DNA of 64,000 bases from Pseudomonas tolaasii NCPPB 2192 (GTDB lineage Bacteria > Pseudomonadota > Gammaproteobacteria > Pseudomonadales > Pseudomonadaceae). Under the pieces are notes generated by a model that had not been told where the DNA came from, made no database searches, and saw only the letters and a program-made list of their open reading frames with translations. Location: assembly GCF_002813445.1 (NCBI RefSeq), contig NZ_PHHD01000001.1, positions 5,208,001 to 5,272,000 on the forward strand, read 5' to 3'. This document shows, one piece after another, positions 8,901-17,660 of this stretch (positions within the stretch are counted from its first letter, which is position 1; every line of letters starts with the position of its first letter). A program made the position numbers and the translations under genes.

Positions 8901-10893
8901 CATGCCCCGAGGGGGGGGCCGCATGAAAGCCACTGTCGACCGAAATATCGAAGTGACCAACTCGATGTTGAGAAAGTACGCGGATGAAATGGTAGCGATA
9001 CAGCCTGCGGCGATTGCCACAGAGGACGCTGACCAGCACCTTGTAGAGACCGAGCGCTCATTGCACAAGTCCGATACGGCCCTGAAAACCCTTTGGGGTC
9101 TGTACAACCATCCCGAACGTGGCCAGGAGTTCGCCGAGCGGTACCACAAAGAGTTGAAGCAAAACACCTTGTTGAGATCGATGCACCGAACACGGGTGAC
9201 ACTCTACGAGCAGCAAGCCGAGCAACTCATCACACTGCGTAAAGACGCCATCAAGGCCCTCACCCCTTCAACCCCGGCGATGGACTTCAATGTTTTCAAG
9301 GAAAAGCGCGCGGAGGAATACAAGGAGATCGCCGAAACCTTGCGTTCGTTGAACACCGAGTACTTGTACCTGGATGAGGAATTGACGCACGCCCGTACCG
9401 GTGAACCCATGCCTGACCTGATCGGAAGGACACGAGTGAACGCGCCCGGGGCCTACGCGCTAATGATTGAAACCCTCGGTGAGCGTGTCGAGCACATCGA
9501 GCGGCTGATACGTTTTTCTGATGCTTACTCCGCCCTGCTCGACGAATGGAAAAACGATTCCCCGGCGAGCAAAAAGCAGGCTGAAACCTTCATCAAAGAC
9601 ACCCAGCAGCCGCCGGAACATCAAGCGCTGTACGCCAGGCTGGAGCGCCTGAGCACTTTGCGTGAATTGAGTGTGGACCGCGGTACGCAGAACCACTCTG
9701 TCGAGGAAGAATTCCTCATGCAACGGTTCAACCGGGCCGAACTCAACAGCATCGCAAACTCCCATATCGAGTTGCAGGAGCACGAAGGCTATACCGCGGA
9801 TGAACGTATCGACGTACTCACCAGCCTGATCGATCAATACAAGTCCGAACTGGGCATCAGCCAGGCCCTTCAGGACATGGGCTCGCCACGCGTACGGCCT
9901 TTTTATGGCGAGCGTTACACCGAGTGTCTCAACCAGGTCATTGCCCAGGCCCAGTCCGAATTGGCCGACCTGATCCGCGAAGATCAACACCTGCCGCCCA
10001 CCGTAACAGTACGCAAGGAGCGCCCTCGCCGCCTGCAAAACAAAAAAGTCTTCAAAACACGCGATAAACAGACGCTTGTCGGCACCTTGCGGGCTTCACA
10101 GCCCGGCCAGGACATTCCGATCATCGATGTGCTTGATTCCAAAACCGGACAAGCCGTCACCAGCTACAGTTGGCACGTCAGCGAAGGAGAATGGGCGCAG
10201 ATAGTCGAGGCACCACCCAAGAAACCCTCTACGCCACCACCGGTCAAGCCGCTGGCTTCCCTGTCCAGTGATGCACAAAAACTGATAGAGGGGCAGGCTG
10301 CTATCGAGCGTTCAATTGAGTTTCAGAAAAAGAAACTCAATGACCCCGCCCGTCGCGAAAGCCTCAACCCCAGAGACTGGAGCGACATGCTGGAACACCA
10401 GGCCCTGCGTCTTGAACAGCTTACCCAGCAGGCTCAGGCCAACCATGCCAACAACAGCGAAACGGCGGCATTGGTTGGGCAGTGGCAGAAGGCAGCACAA
10501 GACATGCGCCAGCGGGCGATCACACACCGTTGTGAGGGTTACCTGCGCCAGGAGCCCCGCCCGGAAAACGTCGACTATCTTTGGACCCACGGCCGTGTAG
10601 ATATCGGGCTGGTCAACCGGGGGAAACAGCTCAAGGGCGGCGACTTTCTCACCGAATACGCCGTACGCGAAAAAAACGGCCTGGACGTCTTGTGGTATGC
10701 GCACTTCCATTACCCGACCCTGGCCACCTCGCGTAACGAATACAGCGCCGCGCACCTGAAATTGCCTGAGCAACGTTACCTGACGCAAAAAGACCTCGTG
10801 ACCCAGGCTGGCAAGGACAACAAACGCGTCAACAGCATTGTTCACGCCAAAATCGGCCCGCCGTTGGATCAGAAGCTGTTTCTGAATCTGTAA
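5938..10893 (+). CDS. Giant toxin-like protein, DUF6543 / dermonecrotic-toxin-like family
   Basis: The 1,651-residue product has no signal peptide. A Pro/Ala/Ser-rich N-terminal leader of about 60 residues comes first. The long N-terminal region (about 60-800) carries the patterns of the Pseudomonas DUF6543 'dermonecrotic toxin domain' family: PAWLTRASSAQRFAYQ, FLTDIPDIQTYTEQQL, GKHYPALLQQQLL, RPLAFLRKPGA and MFLIEPRD. The middle (about 990-1450) is charged and helical, probably coiled coil. The last 200 residues end in AHFHYPTLATSRNEYSAAHL and KLPEQRYLT, a tail I associate with the same family. The substrate and any catalytic residues are not evident. No immunity, chaperone or secretion gene lies next to it. 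It stands alone between a strong ribosome site (AAGGAAG) and a terminator, and could be an orphan effector or contact-dependent toxin. Confidence 0.8.
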   Translation: MLSVSHSPRVYTVSLPVETPPSSDTSPVPESDAPAAPRSPAAPLGSQHPLNAPAAGNPAEIVAAHFAGRPTVRSVVAGMLNDALKAQHPTLTIDVANTSLAVPISAEPLQYSLTPLLDLALDHLAAGTELDFSDRFSLLCEWMDTAHMKFVKVTEGANPYPRPLDMQAVELAIRALRPNLKGAYADALSQYWGQNAFTRDPNTEAPASHWSWLSDTLRNSLRVSTLKQTGLDDLQRETLDQVTRFPDTNDRSAACGASAAKVHNLETTLSKGGVTSRLLSPDLLITREVDGRQVVLHASAAGVVTPYDSVQAFVAAWERQLSERFVFDQLNWRQLALDGSAFDAQAATLLNQQLQNLEAIQLPAQSTAEALEQLFAQASATGPAFKGALQPSAATLAAMAPKVPAWLTRASSAQRFAYQQNTLALAASVQRHQGRTFLTDIPDIQTYTEQQLDARLASKGYSAKDLEITFNVAVGTLAGGYIEPVKMSLVQMALENLAGLPKGDMEVRLRGELVKDASLAGQLKDLISEVDIGKHYPALLQQQLLAGTPQSRAREALFIEQVPLQLAMQAAELRLKGEAGLTARGLRFVETVIQPGPGPRHVDGMEITVRPLAFLRKPGAIPDVVENMFLIEPRDATKGPHILYRPQLSPPLQEFASREALLAAIQQAGPLQQSILAWLPDAKARAVYGNGGFKTPHIAHYGVFNEFDAPDTPKPTALAVDGFGAATELAQALNDGELMKHLFTANARSLVNLARNQSTSDAESRWASHKELGWLLFNTLLPVLQGPGAMAGWLLQLANVESDIQRQSESTDPDPTATLVDLLVNVGTLLSHSTSGPAPRRKVGEIPFSERADVNIPLNRDANTAPGKPAAIHQLPTGSVTETASASFDFAFSNPRRLTAKQLAHIESFSVPAPTGPASPIASGQLKGLYTIGGKLLACIDDHWYRIARDLDGVFVIDEHDKSRTGPPLTTRTPGDWQFDIRPKLRGGMPRGGGRMKATVDRNIEVTNSMLRKYADEMVAIQPAAIATEDADQHLVETERSLHKSDTALKTLWGLYNHPERGQEFAERYHKELKQNTLLRSMHRTRVTLYEQQAEQLITLRKDAIKALTPSTPAMDFNVFKEKRAEEYKEIAETLRSLNTEYLYLDEELTHARTGEPMPDLIGRTRVNAPGAYALMIETLGERVEHIERLIRFSDAYSALLDEWKNDSPASKKQAETFIKDTQQPPEHQALYARLERLSTLRELSVDRGTQNHSVEEEFLMQRFNRAELNSIANSHIELQEHEGYTADERIDVLTSLIDQYKSELGISQALQDMGSPRVRPFYGERYTECLNQVIAQAQSELADLIREDQHLPPTVTVRKERPRRLQNKKVFKTRDKQTLVGTLRASQPGQDIPIIDVLDSKTGQAVTSYSWHVSEGEWAQIVEAPPKKPSTPPPVKPLASLSSDAQKLIEGQAAIERSIEFQKKKLNDPARRESLNPRDWSDMLEHQALRLEQLTQQAQANHANNSETAALVGQWQKAAQDMRQRAITHRCEGYLRQEPRPENVDYLWTHGRVDIGLVNRGKQLKGGDFLTEYAVREKNGLDVLWYAHFHYPTLATSRNEYSAAHLKLPEQRYLTQKDLVTQAGKDNKRVNSIVHAKIGPPLDQKLFLNL

Positions 10894-10901
10894 ACGACAA
10901 A

Positions 10902-10923
10902 GGGGAAGCCGGCCGGCTTCCCC
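10902..10923. terminator. Bidirectional hairpin terminator
   Basis: The perfect palindrome GGGGAAGCCGG / CCGGCTTCCCC lies between the convergent ends of the giant toxin-like gene and the RND exporter gene. It can serve both transcripts. Confidence 0.75.
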
Positions 10924-10953
10924 CTGTACAAATTTGACGCTGACCCGCCGGTG

Positions 10954-13329
10954 TCAGTGGGCAAACAACGAATTGCCCTTCTGCCCCGCGAGCTTCTCCG
11001 GTTTGATCAGGAACCGCGCCAGTGCCGGCAGCAGCCACAGCGCACCGAACATGTTCCACAGCAGCATGAAGGTCAGCATCAGGCCCATATCGGCCTGGAA
11101 CTTGATGGCCGAGAAGATCCAGGTGCACACGCCGATCGCCAGGCACAGGCCGGTGAACAACACGGCTTTACCGGTGGACTTGAGCGTCTGGTAATACGCC
11201 TCTTGCAGCGGCAGCCCCGCGCGCAGGAAGCTTTCCAGGCGGCTGTAGATGTAGATGCCGTAGTCCACGCCAATCCCCACGCCCAAGGCCACTACCGGCA
11301 AGGTCGCGACCTTGACGCCAATGCCCATGAACGCCATCAGTGCGTTGCCCAGTACCGAGGTCAGCACCAGCGGCAGCACGATGCACAGGGTCGCCGCCCA
11401 GGAGCGGAACGTGATCATGCACATGGTTGCAACACACAGGTACACCAGAATCAGGATGGTCAGCTCCGACTCTTTGATCACCTCATTGGTGGCCGCTTCG
11501 ATCCCGGCGTTACCGGCGGCAAGGATGAATTCCAGGCCGTCCTTGTTGTTCTCCCTGGCGAAGTCCTGCACCGCATGCACCGCGCGGTCGAGGGTTTCGG
11601 CCTTGTGATCGTTGAGGAACACCAACACTGGCGCCAGCGAGCAGTTGTTGTTGTACAGGCCGTCGGCGCGGGCGATGGAGTTGTTCAGCACATCCGGGTT
11701 GCGCGACAGGGTTTCCCATTTCAGGTTGCCCTCGTTCATGCCCTTGATCATCTGTTTGGACACGGTCACCAGTGAGATCGCCGATTGCACGCCCTCGGTG
11801 TTCTGCATCTTCCACATCAACTGGTCGATCGGGTCCATGGCTTCGTAGCGCGAGCAGCCTTCGGCCTTGGTCTTGACCATCACCACCAGCACGTCGGAGC
11901 TGGTGGAATAGTTGCTGATGATGAAGTTGTTGTCCTTGTTGTAGCGCGAGTCGGGGCGCAGTTCCGGCGCGCCCTGGTCGAGGTCGCCGATCTTGAGGTT
12001 CTGGCTGTACCAGAGGCCGCCGCCAAAGGCGATCAGCGCCAGGAAGATCGACACCGGCGCGACTTTTGGACTGGCAAACTTCGACAGCAGGCGCCAGAAC
12101 GCATGCTCGCGGTTTGCATCCTTTTTACTCTTGGCGATCGCGCGTTTGCTGATGCCCACGTAGGAAATTGCCACAGGCAGCAGGATCAGGTTGGTGAACA
12201 CAATCACCGCCACACCGATGGACGCGCCGATGGCCAGCTCGCGGATCACGCCGATGTCGATGATCAGCAACGTGATAAAGCCCACGGCGTCGGCAAGAAT
12301 CGCGATCATGCCCGGCAGGAACAGTTGGCGGAAAGTGCGGCGCGCGGCAGTCAGCGCGTTGTCGGCCTCGCTGGATTGCAGGGCGATGCCGTTGATTTTC
12401 TGTACACCGTGGGAAATGCCGATAGCGAAGATCAGAAACGGCACCAGCATCGAGTACGGATCAAGCCCGAAGCCTGCCGCATGCATCAGCCCCAGTTGCC
12501 AGACCACCGCCACCAGCGTGGTGCTCAACACCGCGATGGTGCTGCGCAGGCAGTTGGTGAACCACAGCAGCAGCACCAGAGTGATGGCGAATGCCACGCC
12601 GAAGAACAGCACCACCATGATCAGGCCATCGATCAGGTCGCCGACTTTTTTGGCGAAGCCGACGATGTGGATCTGCACGTTGGGGTTCTGTTCCTGAAAC
12701 TTGGTGCGAATCTTGTCTTCAAGCTCGTGGGAAAACTTCTGGTAGTCGAGGGCGAGCAGCTTGCCTTGGTCTTGCGGGTCCGGGTAGGACTCCAGCAGCG
12801 GAATATCGACGATGCTCGATTTGAAGTCGTTGGCCACCAGACGCCCGACCTGGCCGGACTTGAGCACGTTGTTGCGCAGTTGATCGAGGCTCGCCGGCGA
12901 GCCGTTGTAGCTTTGCGGGATCACTTCACCGCCGGCAAAACCTTCTTCGGTCACTTCGGTCCAGCGCACGCTGGGGCTCCACAGCGACTTGAGGCCCGAA
13001 CGGTCAACGCCGGAGATGTAGAACACCTCGTCGTTGATCTGACGCAGGGTCTCCATGTATTCCTTGGTGAAGATGTCGCCGTCCCTGGCCTCCACCGAAA
13101 TGCGCACCGTGTTGCCCAGGTTGGCCAGGTCATTGCGATGCTCCATCATCTTTTCGATGAAGGGGTGCTTGAGCGGGATCATCTTTTCAAAGCTGGTGGA
13201 CGGGCGAATCAACGTCGCCTGCCAAAACAGGAAAATGCTCACCAGCAGGCAGATGACAATCACTGCCGGACGGTTGTTGAAGATCAGGCGCTCAAGAAAG
13301 GTCGCTTTATCGTTGTGATGACTGCTCAT
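10954..13329 (-). CDS. RND-superfamily (MMPL-type) exporter
   Basis: A 791-residue inner-membrane protein with the RND half-repeat layout. TM1 lies near residues 20-40 and a large periplasmic loop runs to about 220. Five clustered helices span about 225-400 (IDGLIMVVLFFGVAFAITLV, MLVPFLIFAIGISHGVQ, MIAILADAVGFITLL). A second loop and a second helix cluster follow near 620-780. It belongs to the predicted exporters acting on lipids or hydrophobic compounds rather than the tripartite drug pumps, since no membrane-fusion or outer-membrane partner is adjacent. It starts 18 bases after the YCF48-like gene, so the two form an operon. In many proteobacteria this pair travels with DUF1302 and DUF1329 genes; those are not here. 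Confidence 0.9.
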   Translation of the reverse strand: MSSHHNDKATFLERLIFNNRPAVIVICLLVSIFLFWQATLIRPSTSFEKMIPLKHPFIEKMMEHRNDLANLGNTVRISVEARDGDIFTKEYMETLRQINDEVFYISGVDRSGLKSLWSPSVRWTEVTEEGFAGGEVIPQSYNGSPASLDQLRNNVLKSGQVGRLVANDFKSSIVDIPLLESYPDPQDQGKLLALDYQKFSHELEDKIRTKFQEQNPNVQIHIVGFAKKVGDLIDGLIMVVLFFGVAFAITLVLLLWFTNCLRSTIAVLSTTLVAVVWQLGLMHAAGFGLDPYSMLVPFLIFAIGISHGVQKINGIALQSSEADNALTAARRTFRQLFLPGMIAILADAVGFITLLIIDIGVIRELAIGASIGVAVIVFTNLILLPVAISYVGISKRAIAKSKKDANREHAFWRLLSKFASPKVAPVSIFLALIAFGGGLWYSQNLKIGDLDQGAPELRPDSRYNKDNNFIISNYSTSSDVLVVMVKTKAEGCSRYEAMDPIDQLMWKMQNTEGVQSAISLVTVSKQMIKGMNEGNLKWETLSRNPDVLNNSIARADGLYNNNCSLAPVLVFLNDHKAETLDRAVHAVQDFARENNKDGLEFILAAGNAGIEAATNEVIKESELTILILVYLCVATMCMITFRSWAATLCIVLPLVLTSVLGNALMAFMGIGVKVATLPVVALGVGIGVDYGIYIYSRLESFLRAGLPLQEAYYQTLKSTGKAVLFTGLCLAIGVCTWIFSAIKFQADMGLMLTFMLLWNMFGALWLLPALARFLIKPEKLAGQKGNSLFAH

Positions 13330-13347
13330 TGAAACCCCGCCTTCTTA

Positions 13348-14400
13348 TTATTTTGAGAGCTCAGCGCCGGCTGGCGTGGCGACACGAACACCGCCCTGCC
13401 CGGCCAGAATCAAGTTGCCGTTGCCTGCCGCCGTGACGGAAGAAAGCGAAATGCGGTCCGGACGGTTGAACACGCTGAACGTCTGGCCGTCATCGTGGCT
13501 GACCACCACGCTGCCGCCATTGCCGACGACGACAATTGAGCCGTCCTCCAGCAAGGTCGCCCCCGACAAGCCGAACTCCAGCGCTCCCCGCGCCGCGTTC
13601 AACTCGACCTGCTCCCAGGTGGTACCAAAATCAGTGGAACGGTACAGATTGCCCCGCAAACCATATGCCAGCAGGGTCTGAGGCTGGGCGGTGCTGATCA
13701 CGCCAAACAACGAGCCCTCGTAAGGCCCTTCGAGCTTTTCCCAGGTCTGGCCGTCGTCGCTGGAGCGGAACATGCTGCCCTGCTCACCGACGATAAACAG
13801 GCCAGCATCCTTGATGTAGGCGATGGCATTGAGGTGGAACTGATCTTCGTTGTCGAGGCGATCGCTGACGTCTTCCCAGGTTTTGCCGCCGTCATCGGTT
13901 TCAATCAGCGCACCGTAGGCACCCACGGCCAGGCCGTGGGCGGCGTCCTTGAACCAGATGTCGAGCAACGGCGCTTCGCGCTTGAGGTCTTGAAATTGTT
14001 GGGTCCAGGTGGCGCCGCCATCGGAACTGGCGAGGATTTGTGCGTCATGGCCCACGGCCCAACCCTGCTTGTCATCGACAAAGAACACGGCGGTGAGCAA
14101 CTGGCGGGTCGGTACTTTGGCTTGGGCCCAGGTACTGCCCTGATCATCGGAATAGAGAATGTGCCCGCGATCACCGACCGCCACCAGGCGTTTGCCCGCA
14201 TGCACCACGTCGATCATCAGGCCCTTGGCGGCCTTGGGGGATTCAATCGCAAACACGGGTGTTGCAGCGGTATCGCGGGCTGCCGGCACCGGCGTCGCCC
14301 ACGCCGCACCTGCAAGCAGCGAGAGCGCTGTGGCCAGCAACGCAGCCTTGCGTGCGGCGCGCGGGCGGCAGACATGCCAACCCATGACAGGCTCACTCAT
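13348..14400 (-). CDS. Exported YCF48/HCF136-like beta-propeller protein
   Basis: A 350-residue protein with a twin-Arg-rich start, then a hydrophobic stretch ending in AGAAWA, consistent with export. The rest is a series of Asp-box-like blades: SDDQGSTWAQ, SSDGGATWTQ, TDDGGKTWEDV, SSDDGQTWEKL, STDFGTTWEQV and SHDDGQTFSV. The family is related to the photosystem II assembly factor YCF48, but in non-photosynthetic bacteria it accompanies RND exporters, as it does here. It probably acts as a periplasmic partner of the downstream exporter. A GAAAGG ribosome site sits very close to ATG 14400; ATG 14385 is an alternative start. Confidence 0.88.
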   Translation of the reverse strand: MSEPVMGWHVCRPRAARKAALLATALSLLAGAAWATPVPAARDTAATPVFAIESPKAAKGLMIDVVHAGKRLVAVGDRGHILYSDDQGSTWAQAKVPTRQLLTAVFFVDDKQGWAVGHDAQILASSDGGATWTQQFQDLKREAPLLDIWFKDAAHGLAVGAYGALIETDDGGKTWEDVSDRLDNEDQFHLNAIAYIKDAGLFIVGEQGSMFRSSDDGQTWEKLEGPYEGSLFGVISTAQPQTLLAYGLRGNLYRSTDFGTTWEQVELNAARGALEFGLSGATLLEDGSIVVVGNGGSVVVSHDDGQTFSVFNRPDRISLSSVTAAGNGNLILAGQGGVRVATPAGAELSK

Positions 14401-14640
14401 AGACCTTTCTCCCTATTTATTATTGTTAGGTCGTCTTGCCTGCCCGGGCGCTGAAACCTGCAATCTAGAGCGCCTGAAGGAAGCAGGGGCCATCCTATCG
14501 GGCTTTCGAATCGTCTGACAATCGGCGCTACGTTATCTTTTGTTAACTGATGGCCTTTCGTCACGGTCTGAATGTAGCCGCATTCGTCGGCGTGATTATG
14601 CACTCGGAAATGAATTTTTGTTCCATCTATTGAAATTAGA

Positions 14641-14652
14641 GAATAATTATTC
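14641..14652. promoter_or_regulatory. Possible operator palindrome before the Gfo/Idh gene
   Basis: The perfect 12-base palindrome GAATAATTATTC lies 45 bases before the oxidoreductase start, inside an AT-rich segment (14605-14670) of the 296-base divergent intergenic region. No regulator gene is adjacent. The role is a guess from position and symmetry. Confidence 0.35.
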
Positions 14653-14696
14653 CATTAATAGGCTTCCTGAAAACAATAATCCAAAGGACCACGGCG

Positions 14697-15812
14697 ATGC
14701 GTGAACTCGGAATCGGCTTGATCGGCACAGGCTTCATGGGACGCGCCCACGCGCTGGCATTCAATAACGCCCGGGCGGTGTTCGAACTGCCGGTGACCCT
14801 CACGCTGGCCGCCCTGGCCGACGCCGACACCGAACGCGCCCAGCGCTGCGCCAAGTTCTGGGGATTTGCCCAGGCCCACGGCGACTGGCAGGCGCTGATC
14901 AATGACCCCAAGGTCGACGTCGTGGCCATCACCACCCCCAATCACCTGCACTACCCGATGGCCATGGCCGCGATTGCCGCGGGCAAGGCGGTGTATTGCG
15001 AAAAACCCCTGGCTGTGAGCCTGGAGCAGGCCGACGCCATGCGCCGCGCCGCCAGTGCTGCCGGAGTGGTCACGCGGGTGGGTTACAACTACCAGCACAA
15101 CCCGATGATCACACTCGCACGACAGATGATTACCGACGGCGAGTTGGGCGACATCATCAGCTTTCAAGGCGAATTCAGCGAAGACTTCATGGCCGACGCG
15201 GCCTCGCCGTGGTCATGGCGTTGCGAAGTGGAGCATGCCGGCGGCGCGCTGGCGGACCTGGGTAGCCATTTGCTGTCGATGGCGCGTTACCTGGTCGGCG
15301 ATGTAACCAGCGTCTGCGCCGACACCCAAACCGTGCATGCCCAACGCCCTGCCGTGAAAGGCAGCCGAGACCTTAAACCCATTGCCGTAGATGACCAGGT
15401 CCACGCCCTGCTGCGCTTTGCCAATGGCGCGCGCGGCACGGTGAGCAGCAGTTGGCTAAAGCTGGGTTACAAAAACCACCTGAGTTTTGAAATCAGCGGG
15501 ACAAAAGGCACGCTGGCCTTTGACCAGGAACGCCTGAATGAACTGCGCGTGTGTCGCGTCGGCCAGGAAGGTTTCCAGCGCCTGCTGGCCGGCCCCGCCC
15601 TGCCCGGCTATGCCGCGTTCAGCCCGGCGGCCGGGCATCAACTGGGCTACAACGAGTTGAAAACGCTGGAAGTGCAGGAATTGATCATGGCGCTGGCCGG
15701 TCAAGGCGCGGACGGCACTGACTTTGAGGCTGCGTGGGAAGTGGAGCGGCTGGCGACGGCGATTCGTGTGGCCGCCCAAGAAGAGCGTTGGGTCAATATT
15801 CACTCACTCTGA
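14697..15812 (+). CDS. Gfo/Idh/MocA-family oxidoreductase
   Basis: A 371-residue NAD(P)-dependent dehydrogenase. The Rossmann motif GLIGTGFMGRAHA is at residues 7-19 and the family signature CEKPLAVSLEQA near residue 100. A C-terminal alpha/beta domain with GGALADLGSHLLSMARYLVG supplies the catalytic Asp/His region. The family oxidises or reduces sugars, inositols and related compounds in the cytoplasm; the substrate is not determinable. AAGGA lies 9 bases before the ATG. It is a single-gene unit flanked by a divergent exported-protein gene and a downstream REPIN. Confidence 0.88.
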   Translation: MRELGIGLIGTGFMGRAHALAFNNARAVFELPVTLTLAALADADTERAQRCAKFWGFAQAHGDWQALINDPKVDVVAITTPNHLHYPMAMAAIAAGKAVYCEKPLAVSLEQADAMRRAASAAGVVTRVGYNYQHNPMITLARQMITDGELGDIISFQGEFSEDFMADAASPWSWRCEVEHAGGALADLGSHLLSMARYLVGDVTSVCADTQTVHAQRPAVKGSRDLKPIAVDDQVHALLRFANGARGTVSSSWLKLGYKNHLSFEISGTKGTLAFDQERLNELRVCRVGQEGFQRLLAGPALPGYAAFSPAAGHQLGYNELKTLEVQELIMALAGQGADGTDFEAAWEVERLATAIRVAAQEERWVNIHSL

Positions 15813-15831
15813 ACAACACCACCGATCAAAA

Positions 15832-15905
15832 ATGTGGGAGCTGGCTTGCCTGCGATAGCAAGGGTGAATCACACACCGCCATCGCGGGCAAGCCCGGCTC
15901 CCACA
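15832..15905. repeat. REPIN between convergent genes
   Basis: TGTGGGAGCTGGCTTGCC and its near-perfect reverse complement (GGCAAGCCCGGCTCCCACA) enclose about 30 bases. It lies between the 3' ends of the Gfo/Idh gene and the acyl-CoA ligase gene. Confidence 0.9.
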
Positions 15906-15922
15906 GGAGGCGGTGTTGGACC

Positions 15923-17626
15923 TCAGCGCAACGCCCGGCGCAGCACTTTGCCCACCGTGGTTTTGGGCAGTTCGATGGTGCGAAACTCCACGTACTTGGG
16001 CACCTTGTACCCCGTCAGGTATTCGCGACAGTGGGCCAGGAGCTGCTCCTTCGTGAGCGTAGGGTCCTTGCGCACCACGATAATCTTGACCTTCTCGCCG
16101 GTCACGCCGTCCTCGACCCCAATGGCCGCCACTTCGCCCACGCCGGGGTGCAGTGCCACCACGTCTTCGATTTCATTGGGGTACACGTTGAAGCCCGAGA
16201 CCAGGATCATGTCTTTCTTGCGGTCCACCAGGCGGATGTAACCGCGCTCGTCCATCACGCCAATGTCACCGGTCGACAGCCAACCCTCGGCGTCCAGCAC
16301 CTCGGCGGTTTCCCTGGGGCGTTTCCAGTAACCGCGCATCACCTGTGGACCGCGCACTTGCAACTCGCCCTGCTCGCCGATTTCGGCCAGTTCGCCGTCC
16401 TCACGGACAAAACGCACCCAGGTCGACGGCAACGGCACGCCGATGCTGCCGGTGAACTCCATTTCGCGCATGCGTGCAATGTCGATGGGGCTGATGCTCA
16501 CCACCGGCGAGCATTCGGTCAGGCCGTAGCCTTCGATGATCGGCAAGCCGGTGACTTCTTTCCAGCGCTTGGCCACCGCCGTGTGAGTGGCCATGCCGCC
16601 GGCAATCACCATGCGCAGGTCAGAAAAGTCTCGCGCGCAGAACGCCTTGTTTTCCAGCAAACCGTTAAACAGCGTGTTGACCCCGGCGATGCCATTGAAG
16701 CGCTCCTTGCGCAGGATCATCTGCACGCGCTTCACGTCCCGCGGGTTGGCAATCAGGATGTTGCGGCCGCCCAGGCACATGAACATCAGGCAATTCACCG
16801 TCAGGGAAAAGATGTGATACAGCGGCAGCAAGGTGACGTTGGTTTCCTGTTTGTTCTGATCCAGTTGGTCCCCGACCCAGGCCTTGGCCTGCAACAGGTT
16901 GGCGATGATATTGCGGTGGCTGAGCATCACGCCTTTGGCGTCGCCGGTGGTGCCGCCGGTGTACTGCAGAAAAGCCAGATCATCCAGGGCCATGGCCACC
17001 GGGAAGTGGTTCAACCCGCGTCCCCGCTTGAGCGTCTGATTGAAACGCACCGCGCCACGCAGGTTGAAGGCAGGCACCTGTTTTTGCACACGCCGAAGGA
17101 TGAAGTTCATCGCCGCGCCTTTGAAGGTACCCAGCAGGTCGCCGATGGCCGCCACCACCACGCGCTTGATACTGCTGCCCTCAATGGACTTTTCCAGGGT
17201 GCGGGCGAAGTTTTCAAAGATGACGATGGTTTCGGCGCCGCTGTCCTTGAGCAAATGTTTCAGCTCATGGGAGGTGTACAGCGGGTTGACGTTGACCACC
17301 ACGGCACCGGCCAGGATGGTGCCGAGCAGGCAGATCGGATACTGCAAGCAATTGGGCATCATCAACGCCACCCGGTCGCCCTTCTTCACGCCCTGACCCT
17401 GCAACCACGCGGCAAACGCGAGGCCCTGCACCTGCCAGTCGGCGTAGGTCATTTCGGTGCCGATGCTGACGTAGGCGACGCGCTCGCGGAATTTTTCCAG
17501 GTGTTCCAGGAATACCTCGCGCAACGACGGGTACGCCTCGATCCCGCTCTCAATGTCCGCCGGCACCCCCGGCAGGTAAGCGTTCAACCAGACCCGTTCG
17601 GTGTGTTCCTGGCTTACAGCGTTCAT
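15923..17626 (-). CDS. Long-chain acyl-CoA ligase, FadD-like
   Basis: A 567-residue AMP-forming ligase that activates a carboxylic acid with ATP and CoA. The P-loop LQYTGGTTGDAKGVMLSHRN is near residues 210-230, GYGLTECSPV near 355, and RLVDRKKDMILVSGFNVYPNE near 450. The C-terminal lysine region is PKTTVGKVLRR. It lacks the usual Pseudomonas FadD N-terminus, so it is a paralogue rather than FadD1/FadD2 proper. The start ATG 17626 follows AAGGAG; the frame extends upstream but has no ribosome site there. It lies 34 bases downstream of the thiolase gene, last in the thiolase - MaoC - FabG unit, and can feed that pathway. Confidence 0.9.
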   Translation of the reverse strand: MNAVSQEHTERVWLNAYLPGVPADIESGIEAYPSLREVFLEHLEKFRERVAYVSIGTEMTYADWQVQGLAFAAWLQGQGVKKGDRVALMMPNCLQYPICLLGTILAGAVVVNVNPLYTSHELKHLLKDSGAETIVIFENFARTLEKSIEGSSIKRVVVAAIGDLLGTFKGAAMNFILRRVQKQVPAFNLRGAVRFNQTLKRGRGLNHFPVAMALDDLAFLQYTGGTTGDAKGVMLSHRNIIANLLQAKAWVGDQLDQNKQETNVTLLPLYHIFSLTVNCLMFMCLGGRNILIANPRDVKRVQMILRKERFNGIAGVNTLFNGLLENKAFCARDFSDLRMVIAGGMATHTAVAKRWKEVTGLPIIEGYGLTECSPVVSISPIDIARMREMEFTGSIGVPLPSTWVRFVREDGELAEIGEQGELQVRGPQVMRGYWKRPRETAEVLDAEGWLSTGDIGVMDERGYIRLVDRKKDMILVSGFNVYPNEIEDVVALHPGVGEVAAIGVEDGVTGEKVKIIVVRKDPTLTKEQLLAHCREYLTGYKVPKYVEFRTIELPKTTVGKVLRRALR

Positions 17627-17660
17627 GGCAGTCTCCTTGTTGTTATTGTTTTGGATCACG

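Noticed and set aside
11785..13332. 515-codon plus-strand reading frame
   Set aside because: Antisense to the RND exporter; composition is that of a shadow frame.
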